A DNA stretch of 64,000 bases from Hemileia vastatrix (lineage: Eukaryota; Basidiomycota; Pucciniomycetes; Pucciniales; Zaghouaniaceae), in NCBI GenBank assembly GCA_030280995.1, contig JASXTE010000001.1, positions 11,131,001 through 11,195,000 of the forward strand. The letters run 5' to 3'. The notes beneath the pieces were generated by a model. That model searched no databases and was not told the origin of the DNA. It saw nothing but the letters and a program-made list of their open reading frames with translations. This document shows positions 24,095-36,140 of this stretch, in pieces. Position 1 is the stretch's first letter. Each line of letters starts with the position of its first letter. The position numbers and the translations under genes were made by a program.

Positions 24095-25273
24095 TGTCAG
24101 TAGAGTCTAGTATATAAGTATGATATAATAGTGTTATTTTATGGTCCTACTACTTATTAATAAATGATTCAGTGATTAAACCTCAGGGGAAGACTAATAG
24201 AATAGTTATACTCAAATAAAACTCACAATACTTGGATTTAAATGCGTGCTAGTGGTGGAAAATAGAAGAATAAAATATAGTTATAGCTTTTATAAAGATA
24301 ATATCAATTTATAAGGGCTTTATAATATATTTCTGAATACTAATAATTGTATTGTAGTGTTTATTTGAAGTTTAGTAATTGAATGATGATAATAAACCGC
24401 CAAAATCCCTCCTTACTTATACCCAAATCCACTGGAGTGCACAGACCTTCAATCCAGATGATGTCACTGCTATCACCGGCAATTACAGCACTGTGAGGGC
24501 TCATCACCTCCCCATGGCGTCCACTTCAAGCAGTTTAAACACCCAGACCTCCAGTAAGGACCCTCCATCACTATTAATAATAACACAGAGTTATACCATA
24601 AATAGAAAACCCAGATAAAAGCGGATACCATAAAGAAACAGGTAAAATAAATGATCAAAAAGAGATTTAATGAAACTAAAAGCATATATAAAGGAAACAA
24701 ATAAAATGTCTAAGCCCCCAATAACATCCCCAAGCATCCACATTAACCCAGAAATATCCTTCCAACCCATAAATCCGTGAATAACCATCCAAGGAAGTAA
24801 TTTTAGTTGTCCAAACTGGGTGTATGCGCCTGATATAGGTGTCTATGCTTCTGTAGGCGTTGTGAGTCCACTGATTTCGTCCATATGACCTAAAATAAGC
24901 AGAAAAACAAAGTTTATAGGCTATTAAGGGGCTAAAAACCACTTATATACCTAAATATACATAATATACTGCATATTTCACTGAATATGAGATTTATGTA
25001 TACATATAAGCTTATGTATGTCAATAATTACTTCATATCACTTAAGATAAGTATATTATGACTCCATTAACACCTTAATAAGTATTATTAGGCCATGGAT
25101 AAGCTATTTAAACTATTATAAATTATATAATAGAATAATAATTATATATATATATAATAAAATAATATATATTATTATTTTAACCTTATTTTTAATATAT
25201 AAGCTTAATCTAGTTAAGGTTATCTTATTTTAAGCATAAGAAATACTCAGTCTTAAGGATATTTAGGCTGACA
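24095..25273 (-). repeat. 3' LTR of element C
   Basis: 1179 bp from TGTCAGTAGAG to GGCTGACA. Only scattered differences from 31770-32948 are visible by eye. Confidence 0.95.
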
Positions 25274-25290
25274 CTCCCTCACACCCAAAA
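25274..25290 (-). promoter_or_regulatory. Element C polypurine tract
   Basis: On the minus strand GGGTGTGAGGGAG abuts the 3' LTR start, the expected plus-strand primer position. Confidence 0.7.
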
Positions 25291-25391
25291 AAAACAATAA
25301 AAAAAATGTTAAGACATTTTAATTAAACTTAAGGAGTGAAATAATAAAATAAAAAAATTATTTTTATAATACATATACTGAATGAACAGTA

Positions 25392-28300
25392 TTATTTAGA
25401 TTTAAATTTTTTCAAGAGATTTTTAAGATCAGAGATTTCATTTTCTGGAATCCACTGGTCATATTCACTTGATTTATTTTTAAATCTTAATAGATACTCA
25501 ACTCCCTTTTCTTTAGTAAGGTGTCTCTTTTTAAGTATCTTTTCAATTTCTGCTTTTTCCACTATTTCTTCAGGTTGCTGTTTATGCCTTCCTGATCTTC
25601 TTGGAAATAGAGAAGTGTCATTAGAATGGTATGGTTTTATAAGAGAAATAGGAAATACTGGATGTTTTCTATCATATGGTGCATATAGAATAACCTCAAC
25701 AGCATTGTTACAAACCATCTTTTTTACTACAAATGGTCCAATGAATGGATCCTTCAATATAACATTACCATTTAAATTGAAATTTAGTGTGGAAATAAGG
25801 ACTTCATCACCCTCTTTGAACATTTGTTCTTTATGGGCTTTATCCCATCTTTTATTTTCATACTCAAAAGCCTTATTTATACATTCTTGAGCATGTTTTC
25901 TGCATAGTTCCTGCATCTGAAGAAAAGATTTAGAACCTGGATGAATATCCAATCTAGGTAACTTATTAAGAGTTTTAGCAGGGGTATTAGGTACATAACC
26001 CAACCATAACTCAAATGGCTTTTTGCCAGTGACAGAATGTACTGTACTATTATATGCAAATTCTAAACCTGGGATAAGGGTTACCCAATCATGCATGAAT
26101 TTGTCATTGTCTTTAAAATTAAGAGCAAAGGCACAGTATCTTCTTATCATATCTTCTAAGGTTTGTATCATTCTTTCTGCTAGCCCATCAGTTTGTGGAT
26201 GGTGTGCTGTAGAAAGTTTTAATTGACACCCTGAAACATCCATAAGTGACGTCCAGAACTCAGAAGTAAATTTAGGATCTCTGTCAGAAACTATTGCTTT
26301 GGGGAAACCTGCTGTGTTTAACATTTGTGTCCACCATAAAAAAGCTAAGTCCTTTGCAGAAACCTCTTCGTGGGTAGGAATAAATTTACACATCTTTGTA
26401 AATCTATCTACAATTACCCAGCAGGAGTTATAACTCTTATGCCCTGCTATTGGCAAACCTGTTACAAAGTCCATGTTAATGATTTCCCATGGAGCTTTTG
26501 GTTGCTCAATTTGTTGTAATAAACCAGCTCTTTTTCCTGTTAATCTTTTAGATTTTTGACAAGAATCACATGTTTCAACATATTTCTGAACATCCTCAGA
26601 CATGTTAATCCACCAAGCTGTGTTTTTTACTCTGGTTAATGTTTTATGGTAGTCAAAATGACCTGCTAATATATCATCATGACATATACTTAACATTAAC
26701 TCCTTCATTGAAGGGGGAATTACAATTACATTACTTAATTTTTTCCTGTAATATATAAAACCATCCTCAATGGAAAATTTTCCTTTCTCTAATGCCTCTT
26801 TATACTTAATTGGTAATGTTTTTATTAAAACATTCATTGAAGCATTAGATGGATCATTTAATATTGTAGTTAATTTACTTAAGTCAGGATCTGAATTATA
26901 ATTATCAAGAATTGATTGCATAAATTCATCCTCAAGATCTACAATATAAATGCCATAAATGTTAATAATCTCTGACTCAGGAACATAAGCAGGATTATCA
27001 TCATTATTAGGCAGAGGTACTCTAGATAACAGATCTACATTAGAGTGCAAGGTTCCTGCTCTATGTGTAATAGTCATCCGTCCTCTGTATTCTTGTACAG
27101 CTAATTGCCATCTAAACATGTGTCTATTAGGAGTTTTCATGTTTAAGAGTGACTTAACTGCACTACAGTCAGTTATTAACTCAAATTTTTGGTCTTCAAG
27201 GTAATAATGTAGCTTTTCAAGAGCCCATACTACTGCCAAACATTCAAGTTGAGTAGCACCATATTTCAATTCACCACTTCTCAGAGTACGTGAAATAGAG
27301 CAGATTACTACTTCTGACATTTTACCTTCAATAAGTTGTTTTTGATGTAAAGCAGCATTCAGTCCAATAAAACTTGCATCTGTATATAATACAAAAGGTA
27401 ATTGGAAATCTGTTAATCCCAAGATAGGAGCTGTCATTAAACATTCCTTCAACTTATTGAAAGCTTGTTGTCTTTCATTATTCCAAATGAAAGCTTCTGA
27501 TTTCTTTATCAGTGTGGTCAGTGGTGCAGCAATTGATTGGTAGTTTTTTATATATTGTCTATAATAACCACACATTCCAAGAAAAGATTGTACATCCTTC
27601 ACATTTTGAGGAATGCCAATATTTTTTATTGCAGCCACTTTATTTTGGTCTACACATATTTGTAAGCCAGATACAATATGAACAAGCACTTTTAAAGATT
27701 CAAACCCAAATTTACATTTTTTCAATGCAAGGGTCATTTTTATTTTATCCATTTTCTGGAATACTTTCCTTAAATGGATTAAGTGTTCATCAAAAGTTTT
27801 AGAGAACACTATGATGTCATCAATGTATACCATTAACCATCCCTCAATCATTTCATTATGGAATGTTATATCCATTAACTTCTGAAATACTGATGGAGCA
27901 TTTTTTGGTCCAAATGGCATTCTGACATACTTATAAATTCCCATGTGTGTTGTTATCAACAAAAAGTTCTGTGAATTCTTTTCAACAGGAATTTGATGGT
28001 ACCCTTTATTTCCATCTAGGCAACTTATATATTTATCACCTTTAAGGGTAGCATGTATAGAGGCAATCCTTGGCAAGGGATAAATATCATCTACTGTAAA
28101 TGTATTTAATGCTCTATAATCACCGCACAGTCTTGCTTTATCTTGTTCATAAGAAATTAGCACTGGTGATATTACACAATATTTTGGTGTAGTTTCAACC
28201 TTCTCAAGAATGTTCATTTTCAATAACATCTTAATATTATCCTCTATGTCTTTCCTCTTCATTGGTGAAGCAGGATAAGGTTTCTTTTTAAGACTAGCTG

Positions 28301-29564
28301 GAATATTATCCATATCACAGGTTAAACTAATTTTCATTTCATGATCTTTTACAAGGCCAAGTTCATTTTTACCATGTGCAAAAGCCATTGGAAAAGCTTT
28401 AATTAATTCCAAAATATTATCTTTCTCAGTTTCACTTATCTGAGTGCCAAATGATGCTTTTGAAATTTCTGTTTCCAGAAGTTTCATCTCATTGGATTCT
28501 CTTCCTTTAGACGGGGAATTTGTTACTGACTCAATGTGTAAGACGGTGTTAAAAGAATTTATTTTAAATTTCCTTTTACCATTCATGCCAATTGTAAAAT
28601 TGTTATTAGCAGGGTCTAATTTTACACCAAATTTAGTCAGAATATCATTTCCAATGATAAAACAGTTACTACAATTAGTATTATCCATTACTACAAAGTC
28701 ACAAGTTACCCTTACATAACCATGTTGGTGTTTAAAGAAAACAGCAGCTTTGTATTTACCAATGGGGTGTAGTACTGATCCAAAACCTCTCCAATTTTTA
28801 TTTTGAAGTGGTTCAAGCTTAAACTTATATTCACTATCAATTTTCTGTAATGTATTAGTGGAAACAACTGAACCAGCAGCTCCTGTGTCCAATACTATAT
28901 TAACATTTTCACCAGAAATGATAGCTGGAACCGTGATAGGTGTAATTCTATAGTTATCAGCTTGTATATCCTTAATGATTTCAGCATCTTCAAGATTCAT
29001 TAAAGATTCATTTGAGTCCATATTTAATATTGGATTTTCAAAGATGGACAAATCATCTTCCAACATACAGACTTCATTTTCATCACTATATGAGATATTG
29101 CTGTCATAATCACTTGATTCTTTACTTTTTTCAGTTTCAGTTTCAGATTCACGTTGATTTTCAACAATATTTATGTTTTTCTCACATTTGTGACCTTTTA
29201 CCCAAGGTTTGTTACACTTATAACAAGTATTTGTTTCATACTTTTTAGGTACTACAGGTGCAGTAGGTTTTTTCTGCTTCTCCTGAAGTGTTTTTGAATT
29301 CTGAGTTTTTACAGGTTCAACATTTTGCTTATAAGTGGAATACCTTGATTCATACTTATGGTTTAATAATATTTCATTGCAAATATTAATAAAGTCAGAA
29401 TATTCAGTAACATTTAATGTTCTAGCTACAACAATGTCTCTGACAGATATAGGTAATTTGTATATTATCTTATCTTTCCATAAGTTAAAATCCATATGAG
29501 GCTCAATGGCTTTTAATATTTTGTTTAGATTCATTAAAAATACCATAGGTTTGTCACCATTCAA
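25392..29564 (-). CDS. Element C pol: zinc knuckle, protease, RT, RNase H, integrase, chromodomain
   Basis: 1390 residues counted from the first Met, which is internal to gag; the frame is open back to the TAG at 29676. Domains: zinc knuckle CYKCNKPWVKGHKC (114-127), with wider C-to-H spacing than the usual knuckle; protease DTGA (226-229); RT (about 425-600) with Asp517 in CLDGNKGY and YIDD (580-583); RNase H (from about 722, VLYTDAS); integrase HHCC finger (about 962-1002) and catalytic Asp1032, Asp1094 and Glu1130, a DD35E spacing; chromodomain (1339-1390). It would make and integrate the cDNA copy. The RNase H reads GLNAALHQ where element B has GLGAALHQ. No start codon of its own is expected: it should be made as a fusion with gag. 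Confidence 0.92.
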   Translation of the reverse strand: MNGDKPMVFLMNLNKILKAIEPHMDFNLWKDKIIYKLPISVRDIVVARTLNVTEYSDFINICNEILLNHKYESRYSTYKQNVEPVKTQNSKTLQEKQKKPTAPVVPKKYETNTCYKCNKPWVKGHKCEKNINIVENQRESETETEKSKESSDYDSNISYSDENEVCMLEDDLSIFENPILNMDSNESLMNLEDAEIIKDIQADNYRITPITVPAIISGENVNIVLDTGAAGSVVSTNTLQKIDSEYKFKLEPLQNKNWRGFGSVLHPIGKYKAAVFFKHQHGYVRVTCDFVVMDNTNCSNCFIIGNDILTKFGVKLDPANNNFTIGMNGKRKFKINSFNTVLHIESVTNSPSKGRESNEMKLLETEISKASFGTQISETEKDNILELIKAFPMAFAHGKNELGLVKDHEMKISLTCDMDNIPASLKKKPYPASPMKRKDIEDNIKMLLKMNILEKVETTPKYCVISPVLISYEQDKARLCGDYRALNTFTVDDIYPLPRIASIHATLKGDKYISCLDGNKGYHQIPVEKNSQNFLLITTHMGIYKYVRMPFGPKNAPSVFQKLMDITFHNEMIEGWLMVYIDDIIVFSKTFDEHLIHLRKVFQKMDKIKMTLALKKCKFGFESLKVLVHIVSGLQICVDQNKVAAIKNIGIPQNVKDVQSFLGMCGYYRQYIKNYQSIAAPLTTLIKKSEAFIWNNERQQAFNKLKECLMTAPILGLTDFQLPFVLYTDASFIGLNAALHQKQLIEGKMSEVVICSISRTLRSGELKYGATQLECLAVVWALEKLHYYLEDQKFELITDCSAVKSLLNMKTPNRHMFRWQLAVQEYRGRMTITHRAGTLHSNVDLLSRVPLPNNDDNPAYVPESEIINIYGIYIVDLEDEFMQSILDNYNSDPDLSKLTTILNDPSNASMNVLIKTLPIKYKEALEKGKFSIEDGFIYYRKKLSNVIVIPPSMKELMLSICHDDILAGHFDYHKTLTRVKNTAWWINMSEDVQKYVETCDSCQKSKRLTGKRAGLLQQIEQPKAPWEIINMDFVTGLPIAGHKSYNSCWVIVDRFTKMCKFIPTHEEVSAKDLAFLWWTQMLNTAGFPKAIVSDRDPKFTSEFWTSLMDVSGCQLKLSTAHHPQTDGLAERMIQTLEDMIRRYCAFALNFKDNDKFMHDWVTLIPGLEFAYNSTVHSVTGKKPFELWLGYVPNTPAKTLNKLPRLDIHPGSKSFLQMQELCRKHAQECINKAFEYENKRWDKAHKEQMFKEGDEVLISTLNFNLNGNVILKDPFIGPFVVKKMVCNNAVEVILYAPYDRKHPVFPISLIKPYHSNDTSLFPRRSGRHKQQPEEIVEKAEIEKILKKRHLTKEKGVEYLLRFKNKSSEYDQWIPENEISDLKNLLKKFKSK

Positions 29565-29675
29565 CGGATTATACCTAGTCTTCTCATACAGTCTTTGCTG
29601 AGTAAGCCTGAATTTAGAACCTCCAAATTGTTTTTCAATAAGTTGTTTCCATTCAGCCCAAGAGTAGTCTCTACC

Positions 29676-31259
29676 CTAACTTAAGACAGCTTCAAACCAT
29701 AATAAAGCAACATCCTTAAATAAAGAAATTAATTTTGATGTTATCTCTTCATCTGGTAACTTATATGAGAATTTCAAGTTGTCAATTCTTTGAATAAAAT
29801 GTTGCCAATCAGAGCTGGCTTCCCCATCATAAGTTGGGTACTGATCTATCTTAGGCCAGTTCTTCTGATTGGATTTTATCTCACTAATCTTAGGTAAATT
29901 CAACAACTCATTCACTTTTGATAAATGGTCTTGTATTTCTTCCTGCACAGATTTGTGACTTACATTTTCAGATTTGACACTACCACCAGATGGTTTTAAT
30001 TGTGGTGGTACAAGGAAGGAATGAGATTCACTTTTGCCAATGAAAGGATTATTATTATATTGATTATACTTATGATTATCCTGGTTCATTAGTAGATTGG
30101 CAGTTTCAATCTCAACTTTAGTTAATCTTTGTAGCAACTCAGAGACACTTTGATTTGTCTGGGAAAAAGATAACTTTGTTCTTGATTCAGTCTTTAATAA
30201 GTGTGTTTCATATAATTTTTCTAACTCACAAAATTTGTTTGAAAGGTCATTATATTTATTACTCAATAAATCATATTTAAGAGTTAGAGACAAATGTTCT
30301 TTCTCTAATTCTTTATTACGTGTTGCTAATTGAGAAATGTTCAATGTTAAGGATGAAATTGTATCACTAGTGAGCTTAACTGTCTGTTCCTCACAATCAG
30401 TCATTCTATTCCACAATGCTGAAACAATTCTATGGACAGTTGGATTATTGTTAAAATATTCCATGTCCTCCTTTTCAATTCTCTCACTCTCCTGTGAACT
30501 TCTCATCTCACTAGTAGGTGGTTGCAACTGAGTATTAACTGTATTATCATTGTATATAGTACTGTTATTATGGACAAAAGACAAGTCAGGTGTATCTACT
30601 CTAAAACCTAAATTTCTTAAATCCTCCTCTATTTTTTGTACAGATTTAACATCAATAGAATTACATATATTGTAATTATCAGTATTATGTCTAATCTGAG
30701 AGGGTAAGTTACTTACCAAGGGATGGTTTCCAGTCCTGATTTTTGGCGCTTTTTTCCCTTGTAAGGGTGAGCTGAGGAAGTCAGATGAGGGGGTGGATCC
30801 CTGTTGCAACTGTGGCTTGTCCACTGTTGGTGAAACCAGTCCCATTTCCATTTGTCTACCAGGATTTTCTCCTGGGAGTGAGTGGAACCTCCTTGGATAG
30901 GGGGTTTCTGATTTGATTGACTGGGCTGGCCTCCCTTTAATTCTGCCATTGCCTGAATCATCTGCTGAAATCCTACCTTGCAATTGTTTTGCAACTGCTC
31001 TACTTCTTTGAACATGAGAGATTTTGATTCCTCCAACTTCAGAACCTGTTTGGCCAGGTGGGACAGTTGATCCTGAAGAGAAGGAGACGTCTTTTTTATA
31101 GTTATCTTTTTTAAGTGGGCGTCCTTTTCCTCTATACTCATGCTTTCTGGCTGGGGGTACTGTTGTCCCTCCATGGTGATGTCCTGGAAAGTTTTTGTTA
31201 GCTTTAGACCTGGTATTATAAGCAGGCTGTTCACTTACACTATCCTGGGGAGCACTCAT
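29676..31259 (-). pseudogene. Element C gag, ended by an in-frame TAG
   Basis: 527 residues. Basic, Ser/Pro-rich N-terminal part; coiled coil about 295-390; gag capsid-like region from about 485 (HFIQRIDNLKFSYKLPDEE). The frame stops at TAG 29676-29678, where element B has GAG (Glu) in an otherwise matching context, then continues open in the same frame through pol. This is either one nonsense mutation or a readthrough stop; its absence from B favours mutation. The first 180 codons overlap the conserved second frame at 30713-31174, so the true start is unsure. Gag would form the cytoplasmic particle. Confidence 0.82.
30713..31174 (-). CDS. Element C overlapping ORF1 (MEGQQYP...)
   Basis: 153 residues from the ATG at 31174. 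Residues 1-105 form a plausible small protein: charged, with a helical stretch (LQDQLSHLAKQVLKLEESKS, then VEQLQNNCKVGFQQM). The same frame is open in element B and is recognisable in the much older element A. Beyond about residue 105 the frame looks random, while the long gag frame begins to look protein-like, so a -1 shift near 30865 would join the two. It may be the gag N-terminus made by frameshifting, or a separate product. No family recognised. Confidence 0.58.
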   Translation of the reverse strand: MEGQQYPQPESMSIEEKDAHLKKITIKKTSPSLQDQLSHLAKQVLKLEESKSLMFKEVEQLQNNCKVGFQQMIQAMAELKGGQPSQSNQKPPIQGGSTHSQEKILVDKWKWDWFHQQWTSHSCNRDPPPHLTSSAHPYKGKKRQKSGLETIPW

Positions 31260-31769
31260 ATTGTTCAGAATGACAATATTTTACGTCTACAAAAGGAAAA
31301 ACTCTATGGAATTAGTAGACAAAAGATATTAGCAATTATATTACTAATAAAAAAGCAATGGAGCTTACCCTGAATTTATATCTTTATTTATTTAAATAAA
31401 ATGTAAGAAAAATTCAAAAAAATCTGTTAAAAATATAATAATAAGTTTAACTAGACCTCTATAAGTGTGAATAATTAGCTTACCAAGCTTTAGCCTAATA
31501 CCAATTTAATTGGGTGTTATATTGGTGTCCAAATACCAAGTGAAATTGGGTTTATATTGGGTACAGTTACTACTGTAAATATCTAATTTTTATGGTAAAA
31601 AATTAGTACAATTATTATAAGGGTTCTTTTCCGCAATCAATGAGTTATGATGACCCACTAATATGCAGCAGACCCAAATATTTGGTTAATTTTGAGCTGT
31701 ACTAAAGTAAAAATCACGTCCCAAGGCTTATACTAAATAATAAGTAAAATATAAGGAGAGACCCCCAAT
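31260..31769 (-). other. Element C leader and primer-binding region
   Basis: Non-coding leader between gag and the 5' LTR. Beside the LTR the minus strand reads ATTGGGGGTCTCTCC; no clear tRNA match. Confidence 0.7.
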
Positions 31770-32948
31770 TGTCAGTATAGTCTAGTATATAAGTATGATA
31801 TAATAGTTTTATTTTATGGTCCTACTACTTATTAATAAATGATTTAGTGATTAAACCTCAGGGGAAGACTAATAGAATAGTTATACTCAAATAAAACTCA
31901 CAATACTTGGATTTAAATGCCTGCCAGTGGTGGAAAATAGAAGAATAAAATATAGTTATAGCTTTTATAAAGATAATATAAATTTATAAGGGCTTTATAA
32001 TATATTTCTGAATACTAATAATTGTATTGTAGTGTTTATTTGAAGTGTAGTAATTGAATGATGATAATAAACCGTCAAAATCCCTCCTTACTTATACCCA
32101 AATCCACTGGAGTGCACAGACCTTCAATCCAGATGATGTCACTGCTATCCCCAGCAATTACAGCACTGTGAGGGCTCATCACCTCCCCATGACGTCCACT
32201 TCAATCAGTTTCAACACCCAGACCTCCAGTAAGGACCCTCCATCACTATTAATAATAACACAGAGTTATACCATAAATAGAAAACCCAGATAAAAGCGGA
32301 TACCATAAAGAAACAGGTAAAATAAATGATCAAAAAGAGATTTAATGAAACTAAAAGCATATATAAAGGAAAAAAATAAAATGTCTAAGCCCCCAATAAC
32401 ATCCCCAAGCATCCACATTAACCCAGAAATATCCTTCCAACCCATAAATCCATGAATAACCATCCAAGGAAGTAATTTTAGTTGTCCAAACTGGGTGTAT
32501 GCGCCTGATATAGGTGTCTATGCTTCTGTAGGCGTTGTGAGTTCACTGATTTCGTCCATATGACCTAAAATAAGCAGAAAAACAAAGGTTATAGGCTATT
32601 AAGGGGCTAAAACCCACTTATATACCTAAATATACATAATATACTGCATATTTCACTGAATATGAGATTTATGTATACATATAAGCTTATGTATGTCAAT
32701 AATTACTTCATATCACTTAAGATAAGTATATTATGACTCCATTAACACCTTAATAAGTATTATTAGGCCATGGACAAGCTATTTAAACTATTATAAATTA
32801 TATAATAAAATAATAATTATATATATATATAATAAAATAATATATATTATTATTTTAACCTTATTTTTAATATATAAGCTTAATCTAGTTAAGGTTATAT
32901 TATTTTAAGCATAAGAAATACTCAGTCCTAAGGATATTTAGGCTGACA
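31770..32948 (-). repeat. 5' LTR of element C
   Basis: 1179 bp from TGTCAGTATAG to GGCTGACA, followed by the duplication GCGAT. Confidence 0.95.
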
Positions 32949-34813
32949 GCGATCAAGTAGAGTTCAGTATTGGTTCAGTATGAGTTCAGTCTTAGTTCCA
33001 TCTGAGTTCCATCTGAGTTCAGGTTGAGGACTTGCTAGCAAGTCCACCTCCTATATTGTGTAGTGAGTAATCTATGGAAGAAGGAATATAGCCCAAAGAA
33101 AAGGTGAAATAATATAGTCTATTTAAAATGTCTTGGAGAAGGAATATGGTGAAAAAATAAAGTGAAATAATAATTTACATAGCAGATTTTTGGGAGAAGA
33201 ATGATGTCACAAAAGGCCCTCCTTATATATTGCAGAGGAGTCCTACTTGAAGTAAATCCAGAACAATCACCAGCTAAGCCACAACTGCTGTAGAAAATAT
33301 TTTATCCCCAATGTAATGATGTGAAAATTAATAGGGGATAAGTGGCCTATCAAAACACTTGAGGCAGAAAAAAATTAGTTAGTAAAAGAAACTAAAAGGT
33401 AATGAGGAAAATACTTATCTTGAAAAATAAGGAGAAGCCAAAAAAAATATTGAGAAATTAGTAAAGAAAAACTAAATTTTAATGTGGAAATGACTTACAT
33501 TAAAAAATAAGGAGAATCCAAAAAAAAAAAATTTAGTAAATTTAAAAAAAGGTGAATCCAAGTGGTTCAAAAAGTAGAAACTGAGTGGTTCTCTATTTTA
33601 TTATATAAATTTGTCAATACAAAATAATTTACCACAAGAAAGAACCCCTCCTTAAAGAAAGCTCTTTCTTAAGGAAACTTTTTGTAATAACAAATTAATA
33701 TACTAAAATGCTTCTCCTTTTTTAAAATTTACTAAATTTTAATTTTTTTTTCAGATTCTCTTTATCTTTCAAGGAAAGTGATTTTTACATTACATTTTAG
33801 TTTGTTTTTACTAATTTCTCAATTGTTTTTTGGCTTCTCCTTTTTTTCATGTAGGTGTTTCCACATTAAATTTTAGTTTGAATTTAATAATTTCTCAATT
33901 GTTTTTTGGCTACTCCTTATTTTTTGATCTATGTAATTTCCACATTAAATTTTAGTTTCTCTTTACTAATTTCTCAATTTTTTTTGGATTCTCCTTATTT
34001 TTTAATGTAAGTAATTTCCACATTAAATTTTTGTTTTTTACTGACTAATCTACTTCTGCCTTCAGTGTAATGATGGGCCAATTATATCCAATTCATTTTC
34101 CCATCATTACATTGGGGATGAAACATATTTACCACAGGAATTGTGGCTGAACCTGTGAGTGTTCTAGATTTGGTGCAAGTAGGACTCCTCTGCAATATAT
34201 AAGGAGGGCCTTTTGTGCCATATTCCTTCTCCCAGAAATCTGAAATGTAAATTATTATTTCACTTTATCTATGCGCCATATTCCCTCTCCCAGACATCTA
34301 CAATGTAAATTATTATTTCACTTTATCTTTACACCATATTCCTTCTCCCAGATATTTGAAATGCACTATATTATTTCACTTTCTCTTTGTGATATTTTCC
34401 TTCTCCAATAGATTACTTAGAATCTGTTAAATTTATTATATTAAATGAAATTTGTATGTGGTTTTATAAATAAGGCATCATAATTATAAGTTTTCTCATG
34501 ATAAATTTGTAGATTTGGAAATTTAAACAAAGAAGTATGCACAAATTTCTCTTAATCAATTTTTTTATTCATCCATTTAAATCACCATCCACATTTTAGC
34601 TAATCAATTGTTTTTATATATGTGTAGTATAAAAATTCCCAACCCTTTCAAAATGTAGTAAACAACTGTAAGTAATATTTTGTTACAATTTATTCATTAT
34701 AACAATTTTTTATATCAGGTCAAATAAAAATTAAAAATTTAAGCAACTTAATATATATTACCATTCATCCACTGCTTTTTTATTTCATCCTTCATTTTAT
34801 TTAATATATCTAG

Positions 34814-36140
34814 TTCAATTATCATTATTCTCCACATATAGGCTAGTAGCTACTTAATTAAAACACAATTTACTCTTCTCCCCCATCCATTCCTCTAGAA
34901 GTCCAGTTTTAAATCTTCAAATCTTCATGTAATTGGAAATGGATTGAGGAGTTATGCAAAGCTTGACTTCTCTGTATATATTCAGTAATATTGTTGAAAA
35001 ATGTGGGATCATGATGTGTTTTCACTATTTGACTTGATATCACAGGGTGAAAGAAAATACAACTTATAGGCAAGTCATTTTTGAGAAATCATAGAGTGAT
35101 CTATAAAGTAACCTGCATGGAACCATATTTTTAGTATTTGAGCTTTGTACAGGTAAAATTTCCAAAAGTGATTTTGAATAATTTGGAAATCTGATTAACC
35201 AGTAACTCATTCAATAGAGTTTTCTAATTGTAAGCACTTTGCAATACTCAAATACCTCATTTAAACCAAAAACCTTGGAAAATTTTAAATAGTAATTTTG
35301 CCTTATTCCACAGGTGTAACTAATTGCTTGTTTGAATGGCTAATCTGATTTGGAAGAAAAACTTACATTTAATAATAATCCTCACTCATCATTTTCCATC
35401 ATAAGCTACTCTTCTGTTAATCTTTGAATATTGATAGATACTTATTGGAAGAATAAATTTGAATAAATATCTCAAAATGTTAAAGCATCATTTATGCACA
35501 TAGCTTAATCAGTAAAATTGTTCTTAATTTTCTTAAAGAAGAAGAGCAGATTTAATTAAAAGTCAGGCTGATTTTTGAAACCTTATGCAGCCAAAAATCA
35601 GCTCTTCAATTTTTGAGGAATATGAAGTTTAACAAATAATTATAGGAATATATTTTATAATTTTAATAAACCCTTAAAGCATCAAAATTTAGTCAAGGTT
35701 CTATAATTTTTATATTATTGAAGCTAGTAGAAATGTGCATAGAGAAATGTGTTTTCAGTAATCCATGAAAATTTTTAATATTTTGGACTAATTGATTAAA
35801 TATTCCATAAAAAATATGTCTATAAGTTGTACATCCATTGAAATTATCATTAGATAATGTAAAATTTTAATACTATGGTGCTGAAAGGAAACCAAAATTT
35901 TATTTAAAACATTTTTTAATAAGGGTTTGTAACTATTCAGGCTGAATGAAGTAGCACCTTCAATTTAACCTCTGGAAGAACATTTTTTTCATGTTAATTG
36001 TGGATGAAAACTTTTTTTCATCCTAAAAAAACAAATTGAAATTAGAATTATTATTCCAATGGACCACAAATTTTCACAGAATTATATTTCTTGTGGTCCA
36101 TCTAACAACTTGCACTGAGGAATTGGATTCCAGCTTTGTG
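34814..36140. other. AT-rich stretch, no gene recognised
   Basis: No domain, repeat end or long open frame. A weak match to the 41103 terminal-type sequence (GGGTTTGTAACTATTCAGGCTGA near 35925) is too poor to call. Confidence 0.45.

Larger units (their letters stand above)
24090..32953 (-). mobile_element. Element C: best-preserved chromodomain Ty3/gypsy copy
   Basis: The element lies at 24095-32948, flanked by GCGTT (24090-24094) and GCGAT (32949-32953), a 5 bp duplication with one mismatch. Both LTRs are 1179 bp. One frame covers gag through the chromodomain, interrupted by a single TAG (29676-29678). It is the youngest of the three related copies by coding integrity. A single gag-pol frame is also the plan of Tf1, a chromovirus of fission yeast. 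Confidence 0.95.
23946..33065. mobile_element. CACTA-like MITE, copy 3, split by element C
   Basis: The MITE parts at 23946-24094 and 32954-33065 make about 261 bp. The ends are CACAACACAATATGG and TATTGTGTAGTG, flanked by AGT (23943-23945, 33066-33068). Element C sits inside, so the MITE is older than C and younger than the inverted repeat that hosts it. Confidence 0.88.
22491..34813. repeat. Large inverted-repeat structure, expanded by nested insertions
   Basis: The left arm (22491-22618, 23697-23945, 33066 to about 33560) is complementary to the right arm (about 33705-34813). The left arm is broken by a solo LTR and by a CACTA-like MITE that contains element C. The uninterrupted right arm gives the empty site for both. 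The centre is about 145 bp of AT-rich sequence. The arm ends include the last 20 or so codons of the Myb/NAM pseudogene, so the right arm carries an antisense copy of that gene's 3' end. Confidence 0.8.
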
